Shown here: piece by piece, positions 59,410-64,000 of the stretch | Position numbering within the stretch: position 1 is the first letter of the stretch | How the letters are laid out: every line of letters begins with the position of its first letter | Assembly (NCBI GenBank): GCA_017398355.1 | Contig: JAFQGD010000067.1 | Location: 21,185 to 85,184, forward strand | Length of the DNA stretch: 64,000 nucleotides | Direction: 5' to 3' | From: Akkermansia sp. | GTDB taxonomy: Bacteria > Verrucomicrobiota > Verrucomicrobiia > Verrucomicrobiales > Akkermansiaceae | The notes under the pieces: model-generated | Seen by the model: only the letters and a program-made list of their open reading frames with translations | Databases searched by the model: none | What the model was told of the DNA's origin: nothing | Translations under genes and position numbers: made by a program

Positions 59410-60144
59410 TTATGAAGCGGAAGCCGGATTGGCTTGCACGGCTTCATCTTTCTTCTCTTCCTTTTTGGCCACTTTCTTTTGTGCTCTTTTCTCCCGCAGT
59501 CTGCGGGGGATGAGCGCCTCAAACACAGAAAGGAAGAAGGTGTAGAGGAACATGAAAAGACCAGGCAGAATAGCCGTACACCAGCGCATGGTTTTGAACT
59601 GCGCTAGTAACTCCGGTTTATAAGGCTCCTGCGCGTTTTCCCAAAGCTGGGCCAAGGCATGGCAGGCGTATGAAAGAAGCAGCCATATGATGAAGTTGAT
59701 GCAGCATGCCGCCGTGATGCTGCGGAATGCGTTGCAGCAGATAGCACCCAGCAGCCAGACAATAGGGATGAGGTTCATGACTACCGGATATTTGCTCGGA
59801 ATCTGGGTCAGCACCTCTGAACCCGGTATTGTCCATAAAGATGTGGGCAAAATAGCGCCCCCGATGCCCAGCATCAGCACGATTTGAAGCAAGAGTAACA
59901 CTGTTGCACAACAGTAGATAGCATTCCATACCAAAGTCATGCCTCGCACCAGTGCCAGTATGAGTAGTATGCCCGCTGCAATCAAAAAATTGGGATCCCC
60001 CAGCACGGTGAGTGCTTTGTCGGCCATGGCATCCACGTATTTCTCCGGGCTGATTCCCGGCTTGCAAAGCGTATAGAGAACAACAAAGTATAGAACCGGT
60101 AAGATGCAGAGGTATTTCAGCAGGTGTCGTGTAAGCCACTTCAT
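59410..60144 (-). CDS. multi-span membrane protein of unknown function
   Basis: 244 residues. About six hydrophobic segments (YLCILPVLYFVVLYTLC, FLIAAGILLILALV, IYCCATVLLLLQIVLMLGIGG, PVVMNLIPIVWLLGAICC, INFIIWLLLSYACHAL, ILPGLFMFLYTFFLSVF) and a short charged cytoplasmic tail (KRAQKKVAKKEEKKDE). Cys residues are unusually frequent in the helices. No family recognised. The promoter (TTGACA-18-TAGTAT) ends 7 bp before the ATG, so a leaderless mRNA is predicted. The gene stands alone between the broken YafK gene and the MBL-fold gene. Confidence 0.78.
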   Translation of the reverse strand: MKWLTRHLLKYLCILPVLYFVVLYTLCKPGISPEKYVDAMADKALTVLGDPNFLIAAGILLILALVRGMTLVWNAIYCCATVLLLLQIVLMLGIGGAILPTSLWTIPGSEVLTQIPSKYPVVMNLIPIVWLLGAICCNAFRSITAACCINFIIWLLLSYACHALAQLWENAQEPYKPELLAQFKTMRWCTAILPGLFMFLYTFFLSVFEALIPRRLREKRAQKKVAKKEEKKDEAVQANPASAS

Positions 60145-60151
60145 GCCCTCT

Positions 60152-60181
60152 ATACTAGTGGATAATGCTTGCTGCTGTCAA
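60152..60181 (-). promoter_or_regulatory. promoter of the membrane protein gene
   Basis: Minus strand: TTGACA (60181-60176), 18 bp, TAGTAT (60157-60152), 7 bp to the ATG at 60144. Confidence 0.68.
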
Positions 60182-60237
60182 GGTAAAAAGGCGGGTAAGT
60201 TGTGGCGTTTGCCTGTGAATATGATGCCATCTCCGCA

Positions 60238-61374
60238 TTATTGTATGCAGCCTCTTATTGTCTGCCCGTTATCCGGAGCCGGGAAGCGCTCTGCTGGTAT
60301 ACCGGCATGGTGAAGGGCGGAGCGGAGGTCTTGGAGCGTTTCCTCATACCCCTCATTGGCGAGCTGCCAAGTACCAAAGTGGCAGGCGATAGCGAGTGGG
60401 GTATGCAGAGCTTGCATGGCTTCCACCGCATCTGCCGGGTTGGTGTGGTTGTTGCGAATCCACTCAGGACGGTAGGCTCCAATGGGGAGAAGTGCTACAT
60501 CCGGTGCGCCCAAGCGCCGGTAGATGGAGCGAAACCATGTGGTGCGCGCCGTATCTCCCGCAAAATAGATGGAGGGTCCCCCCGGGGATTTGAGGTAGAA
60601 GCCGCACCAAAGCGAGCGATTGGAGCTTTCTGTTGAACGGTAGCGTTTGCTCCAATGGCGTGCCGGGACCACATAGCAAGTTAGCTTACCAAGCGCGATG
60701 CTTTGCCACCAATCCAGCTCTGTGGCTTTCAGCCCATTGCCACAGTGGTATTTCAGCAGGCTTTTGAGACCTAAGGGCACGATGAAGTGGGGATGATCCC
60801 GCTCCTCTAAGCGCCGAAGGGAGTTGACATCAAAATGATCGTAATGATCATGCGAAATAAGACATACATCAATTGGAGGGAGCGCATCCCAGGTAATGCC
60901 AACGGGGCGTTTGCGGCGTGGACCGAGCCCTTGCACGGGGCTGGTGTAGTCGCTCCAGATGGGGTCTGTCAAGATGTTGAGCCCTTGCACGCGAATCAAC
61001 ATGGTGGAATGGTTCACCATGGTCACTTCCCATTGCTTGCCGTCTACCACGGGGGCTAAATCCGGTGTGTGGGTATTATGGGTAATTTCCGGGTATTCGC
61101 CTTTCAATTGGCGTTCTGTCAGCCACCGCAGCGCTTCGCGGGTACCCATGGGCAGTTGCGGCTCCGGGTTGTAGAAGTAGGTGCCGTCAAAATGATCTGT
61201 AACCGGGCCGTGCCATTCCCCGGCGCGGCAGAGGGTGCGGGGCAATATCCAGTCTACACCTTTTCCCGCGGCCGCCACAGCACCCACCCCCAGCAGACCT
61301 TTGAGAAACCAACGGCGACTGTGTTTGCGTGGGGTGGGGGGTAAATGGGGGGCTGGCTGCGGGGTGCTGCTCAT
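60238..61374 (-). CDS. Tat-exported metallo-beta-lactamase-fold hydrolase, NAPE-PLD-like
   Basis: 378 residues. The N-terminus has a twin-arginine signal, SRRWFLKGLLGVGAVAAAG, matching S/T-R-R-x-F-L-K. The catalytic domain carries the metal motif CLISHDHYDHFD (HxHxDH) near residue 184, FAGDTART (metal Asp) and ACHFGTW. WEVTMVNHSTMLIRVQGLNILTDPIWSDYTSPVQGLGPRRK places it in the NAPE-PLD/UlaG-like branch, whose members hydrolyse phosphodiesters, some of them N-acyl phosphatidylethanolamines. Folded, metal-loaded export via Tat is plausible for such an enzyme. Its start overlaps the dsbD stop by 4 bp (ATGA), so the two are translationally coupled. Confidence 0.85.
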   Translation of the reverse strand: MSSTPQPAPHLPPTPRKHSRRWFLKGLLGVGAVAAAGKGVDWILPRTLCRAGEWHGPVTDHFDGTYFYNPEPQLPMGTREALRWLTERQLKGEYPEITHNTHTPDLAPVVDGKQWEVTMVNHSTMLIRVQGLNILTDPIWSDYTSPVQGLGPRRKRPVGITWDALPPIDVCLISHDHYDHFDVNSLRRLEERDHPHFIVPLGLKSLLKYHCGNGLKATELDWWQSIALGKLTCYVVPARHWSKRYRSTESSNRSLWCGFYLKSPGGPSIYFAGDTARTTWFRSIYRRLGAPDVALLPIGAYRPEWIRNNHTNPADAVEAMQALHTPLAIACHFGTWQLANEGYEETLQDLRSALHHAGIPAERFPAPDNGQTIRGCIQ

Positions 61375-63632
61375 TCGGCTCCTTCTTCCGTTTCCGGCTC
61401 GGCCTCTTCCACCTCAGCATCGGCTGCGGCTTCTTCATCCAGCTCACCCTCTTCCTCATGCTCTTCTACCGTATCTGCAGTGTAGGAAGTGAGTTTGGGG
61501 GTAAGGAAGTCCAAGAGCACACCGGGTGTAAGCAGTTCGGGGGTGATGGCCGGTGCATCCTTGGGTGTGTAGAGAACGTTTACCGGCACGGAGGTGCGAC
61601 CTAATTTCTGCATTTCAGATTCGATATCAGCGTTTTTCTCCGTGGCATCTGCCCGCATCAGCACGACTCCCGCGCGCTTCATTTCGGCATACACCTCTTC
61701 GCTGTATGCTGTCATCTTGTTGTATTGGCAGGTAGCGCACCATTTGGCGGTGAAGTCAACGTACACGGGGTTGCCGTTTGCAAGAGCTTCCTGCATGGCT
61801 GCGGGTGTCCAGTTCTGCCATTCGGGGGGAGCGTCGGCGGTATCACTCTTGCCGGTAGAGGGCATGCCACCCCAGATGCCGCCTACGGCCAGCAGAATCG
61901 CAACAATCAACCCCATGATGCGACTCTTACGGCTGCGGTACATGGGGCACCAGCGGCCGTATACCCAGAATGCTGCACAGAAGATAACCAGGGAGGTCAG
62001 CACGAACATAACGGCCAGCGGGTCTTCCTCCGGCATGAAGGAAAGGTAGACGGAGAGCAGCCAAGCCGCGGCCAAGAAGAGGCAGAAGGAGAGCCCTTGG
62101 CGCAGGGATTCCATCCATGCCCCCGGGCGGGGAAGCTTAGAAACCAAGGAGGGGAAGAGCCCAAGCACGATATAGGGGAAAGCCAATCCCAAGGCCATGA
62201 AGGTGAGAGCTATGACCATCCATACCCCCGGCAGAGCCATGGCCGCGGGCATGGCTGCACCCAAGAACGGCGCGGAGCAGGGGGTTGCAACAATCGTGAT
62301 GAAGAGCCCTTGGAAGAAGGAGCCTGTGAGCCCGCCTTTGCTTTGTAATTTTTGGCCGGCACCGGTAGCACCTACGCCGATTTCAAAGACGCCGTACATG
62401 CTCAGCCCTACCACGGTGAGCAGAAGAGTGATGGCGTAGATAACCCACGGATTTTGCATCCACACGGCCCACTTGCGAGATTCGGAGCCGGCATCCTGCC
62501 ACAAGGTTTGCAGCCATTCATTCCACGGAGTTGTGGCGAGCGTTGCGGCATTAGAAAGAGCTATGAGCATGATGCCCAACAACCAGAAAGAGATGAGAAT
62601 CCCCAGCACAAAGGCAAGCGAGTGCATCACGACCTTGGTGCGGCTCCCGCCTCCAAGCTCTACGAAGCTCATAATCTTGAGCCCGATGACCGGGAATACG
62701 CAGGGCATGAGGTTCAATATGAGACCGCCCAAAAAGAGATAAAGAATGATGCCCCCGAAGCCGGCCGGCAGACCGCTCACACTTTCTTTGCCCGGTGCTT
62801 GGTCGATGCCTGTATGTTTGCCATCATAGGTGAGGATGCCTTTGATGGTTGCAAGGGGCTTGCCCGCCGTATCGGCATTGGCCAAGGGGTACATGTCATT
62901 TGCCCCTTTGTTGCGGGGCAGCGTCAGGGTGTAGTTATTGCCATCACGGGTGAGGGGTTGGGCGACGGTGGGGTCAATACTGTTATCTTCCGAGAAGAAA
63001 TACACATTTTTGAGCTCATCATCACATGTAAAGTGCAGTTGTACAGCATCTTTGCTTTGGCTTGCCGTTACCGCTAAGGGAGTATCGCCCAGCACTTCTA
63101 CTGTTTTCTCTGTTGCGTTCCATTGGCTTGCCGTGGTGCCATCTCCGGCTGCAACCGTGATGCTTGTGGTAGAGGTTTCCGGGGTGGAACACTGGCCCTC
63201 TTTGCATGCTTGGGCTGTGGTAGTGATGGTGAAAGCCGCTTCGCCTGTTGCATTGGCGGGGGGCGTTATTTTCCATACCGCTACGGCATCTGTGTAGGCA
63301 TATGCCACGCCCACGCTGTCTTCTATCCGGTGCGGCGGTTGCCAGTAAGGGCCTTCTACTTGGTATCCCTCCGGTGCTTGCAGCGCCGCTTCAATGGGCA
63401 TGCCCATTGTCGCCGGATTGCGGAAATAGGTGTGCCATGGCGACTCCGCACTTGCTTTCAGACTAACGTAAAAGGCTTCCCCCGGCTTGTAACCGGTTAC
63501 GCTCGCTTGGGCTGTGGTGGTAACCAACGCTTGCTGGTCTCCTCCTCCAAAGCCAAAGTCCATGCCAAATTGGGCTGTTGCCACCTGCGCCGCGCATGCG
63601 AGCGCGAGTAATGCTGTGCGGAAGATGTTCAT
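61371..63632 (-). CDS. dsbD: thiol:disulphide interchange protein DsbD
   Basis: 753 residues from the ATG at 63632, which opens a signal peptide (MNIFRTALLALACAAQVATA). Residues about 30-270 form the periplasmic alpha domain with its redox pair in CKEGQC. Eight membrane helices follow at about 295-560, with the beta-domain Cys in GLILNLMPCVFPVIGLKIMSF and VATPCSAPFLGAA. The C-terminal thioredoxin-like gamma domain carries VDFTAKWCATCQYNK near residue 630. DsbD moves electrons from cytoplasmic thioredoxin to periplasmic substrates, including cytochrome c maturation. The tail is acidic (Glu/Ala-rich). The promoter is TTGCAG-17-TACATT, 7 bp before the ATG. Co-transcribed with the Tat-exported hydrolase. 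Confidence 0.93.
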   Translation of the reverse strand: MNIFRTALLALACAAQVATAQFGMDFGFGGGDQQALVTTTAQASVTGYKPGEAFYVSLKASAESPWHTYFRNPATMGMPIEAALQAPEGYQVEGPYWQPPHRIEDSVGVAYAYTDAVAVWKITPPANATGEAAFTITTTAQACKEGQCSTPETSTTSITVAAGDGTTASQWNATEKTVEVLGDTPLAVTASQSKDAVQLHFTCDDELKNVYFFSEDNSIDPTVAQPLTRDGNNYTLTLPRNKGANDMYPLANADTAGKPLATIKGILTYDGKHTGIDQAPGKESVSGLPAGFGGIILYLFLGGLILNLMPCVFPVIGLKIMSFVELGGGSRTKVVMHSLAFVLGILISFWLLGIMLIALSNAATLATTPWNEWLQTLWQDAGSESRKWAVWMQNPWVIYAITLLLTVVGLSMYGVFEIGVGATGAGQKLQSKGGLTGSFFQGLFITIVATPCSAPFLGAAMPAAMALPGVWMVIALTFMALGLAFPYIVLGLFPSLVSKLPRPGAWMESLRQGLSFCLFLAAAWLLSVYLSFMPEEDPLAVMFVLTSLVIFCAAFWVYGRWCPMYRSRKSRIMGLIVAILLAVGGIWGGMPSTGKSDTADAPPEWQNWTPAAMQEALANGNPVYVDFTAKWCATCQYNKMTAYSEEVYAEMKRAGVVLMRADATEKNADIESEMQKLGRTSVPVNVLYTPKDAPAITPELLTPGVLLDFLTPKLTSYTADTVEEHEEEGELDEEAAADAEVEEAEPETEEGAE

Positions 63633-63639
63633 GCTTCGC

Positions 63640-63668
63640 AATGTATCACAAGCTCCCGCCTTCTGCAA
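63640..63668 (-). promoter_or_regulatory. promoter of dsbD, leaderless
   Basis: Minus strand: TTGCAG (63668-63663), 17 bp, TACATT (63645-63640), 7 bp to the ATG at 63632. Confidence 0.7.
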
Positions 63669-63727
63669 GGCTAAAGCAAACTTCATTGAGCCATTTTTGC
63701 CTCATGTGTTAAAATGGTGGAATGAGC

Positions 63728-63758
63728 CAAAGAAAAGCACCTCCTTGGGAAGAGGTGC
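63728..63758 (-). terminator. terminator, copy A
   Basis: 7 bp stem GCACCTC (63737-63743) / GAGGTGC (63752-63758). On the minus strand it is followed by TTTTCTTTGG. It is nearly identical to copy B 177 bp away. Confidence 0.8.
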
Positions 63759-63902
63759 ATATAAGAGCGGGCGATGGGATTCTACCCGCCCACCAAGCCC
63801 TGCCTGTGGGGCAGGGTTCCCTCGCGAAGGTGTTCGCTCGGCTTGGTGGCAAGATGCTCGCTTACTCGCATCTTGCCCACTCGTGGTGGGTTCGAATCCC
63901 GG
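63759..63902. repeat. palindromic element next to a duplicated tRNA-Gly 3' end
   Basis: The sequence at 63767-63782 repeats the T arm and acceptor 3' strand of the tRNA-Gly at 63944-63960 (GCGGGCG-T-GGGATTC pattern, with one or two changes). Between this copy and terminator copy B lies a dense set of perfect inverted repeats. CCACCAAGCC (63790-63799) pairs with GGCTTGGTGG (63840-63849) and encloses CCCTGCC/GGCAGGG. GGCAAGATGC (63848-63857) pairs with GCATCTTGCC (63868-63877). CCCAC (63876-63880) pairs with GTGGG (63886-63890). A second, oppositely oriented T-arm-like GGTTCGAATCCC (63889-63900) follows. It could be a folded RNA, a REP-like element or an attachment-site scar. Confidence 0.7.
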
Positions 63903-63935
63903 ACAAAAGAAACGCACCTCCTGGGAAAGAGGTGC
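63903..63935 (-). terminator. terminator of tRNA-Gly, copy B
   Basis: 7 bp stem GCACCTC (63914-63920) / GAGGTGC (63929-63935). On the minus strand it is followed by GTTTCTTTTG. Confidence 0.82.
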
Positions 63936-63942
63936 ATTTAAG

Positions 63943-64000
63943 CGCGGGCGTTGGGATTCGAACCCACGACATCAACCTTGGCAAGGTTGCGCTCTACCAC
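63943..64000 (-). tRNA. tRNA-Gly (anticodon GCC), 5' end outside window
   Basis: Read on the minus strand: D-arm remnant GGTAGAGC, anticodon stem CAACC/GGTTG with loop TTGCCAA (anticodon GCC), variable loop ATGTC, T arm GTGGG-TTCGAAT-CCCAA, acceptor 3' strand CGCCCGC. The first ~15 bases are cut off by the window edge. No CCA is encoded. Two oddities: position 65 (A) does not pair with G49, and the base after the acceptor (position 73) is G, where bacterial tRNA-Gly normally has U. The partial copy at 63766-63782 has T at both places. Confidence 0.9.

Noticed and set aside
62352..63077. 241-codon plus-strand frame across dsbD
   Set aside because: Antisense to the DsbD membrane and periplasmic domains; no recognisable motif and highly charged composition typical of shadows.
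63702..63917. 71-codon minus-strand frame (CPGFEPTTSG...)
   Set aside because: It is the translation of tRNA T-arm and palindrome sequence, a common spurious product.
1..64000. CRISPR arrays, rRNA genes, insertion sequences, classical riboswitches
   Set aside because: No regularly spaced direct repeats, no transposase-like protein and no recognisable riboswitch core were found on reading both strands.

Overview
The window looks like a chromosomal segment of a Gram-negative Verrucomicrobiota bacterium, most probably an Akkermansia-like gut mucin degrader. This is inferred from gene content, not from a search. The pointers are an outer-membrane and LPS gene set (Skp, LpxD, an LptF/LptG permease), a GH110 alpha-galactosidase with fucO and nagB (mucin sugars), a GTP-dependent PEP carboxykinase, an enlarged SecA, an HemA lacking its C-terminal dimerisation domain beside a fused CobA-HemD, many small secreted proteins without recognisable families, and Mu-like phage fragments.

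Layout. 1-12.7 kb (mostly +): end of hflX, a YkuD lipoprotein, a YifB/ComM ATPase, pckG, a lipoprotein polysaccharide deacetylase, cobA-hemD and hemA, an orphan membrane protein, an acyl-activating enzyme and a plant/cyanobacterial-type ispH. 12.8-17.5 kb (-): a type IV pilin-like protein, an LptF/LptG permease, lpxD and skp/ompH, with a degenerate recombinase-like gene among them. 17.6-20.1 kb (+): an HD-domain membrane phosphodiesterase and a BASS transporter. 20.1-20.5 kb (-): RNase P RNA. 20.6-27.7 kb: a likely minus-strand operon with serA, DUF1015, GH110 and three secreted proteins. 27.8-33.3 kb (-): an MFS transporter, an AT-rich pair of related envelope proteins, a cytochrome c and murA. 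33.6-39.5 kb (+): secA, argA, rtcB. 39.5-46.6 kb (-): an acyltransferase, hrpA, an oxidoreductase and an amidase in one run.

46.7-52.3 kb is the accessory locus. It has portal-like and protease fragments of a Mu-like phage, proteins sharing an N-terminal TLEDIYAAM...NPYGCNQYG module joined to unrelated C-terminal parts (one with an HExxH zinc-protease motif), small downstream genes, a truncated DNA methylase, and a candidate 110-nt RNA with its own promoter and terminator. This is the best place to look for an undescribed system.

52.3-64 kb is again core: a 3D-domain protein, a Sel1-repeat protein, hemW, nagB, fucO, coaD, a frameshifted YafK-like gene, a membrane protein, a Tat-exported metallo-beta-lactamase-fold protein and dsbD. 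The right edge carries a partial tRNA-Gly and a compact palindromic element lying between two copies of the tRNA 3' end plus terminator.

Across the window, sigma70-like promoters (TTGACA or TTGCAA, 16-18 bp, TANNAT) often have the -10 box only 6-9 nt before the start codon. Those mRNAs are predicted to be leaderless or nearly so, and Shine-Dalgarno sequences are mostly absent outside the phage-like locus. No CRISPR array, rRNA or insertion sequence was found.
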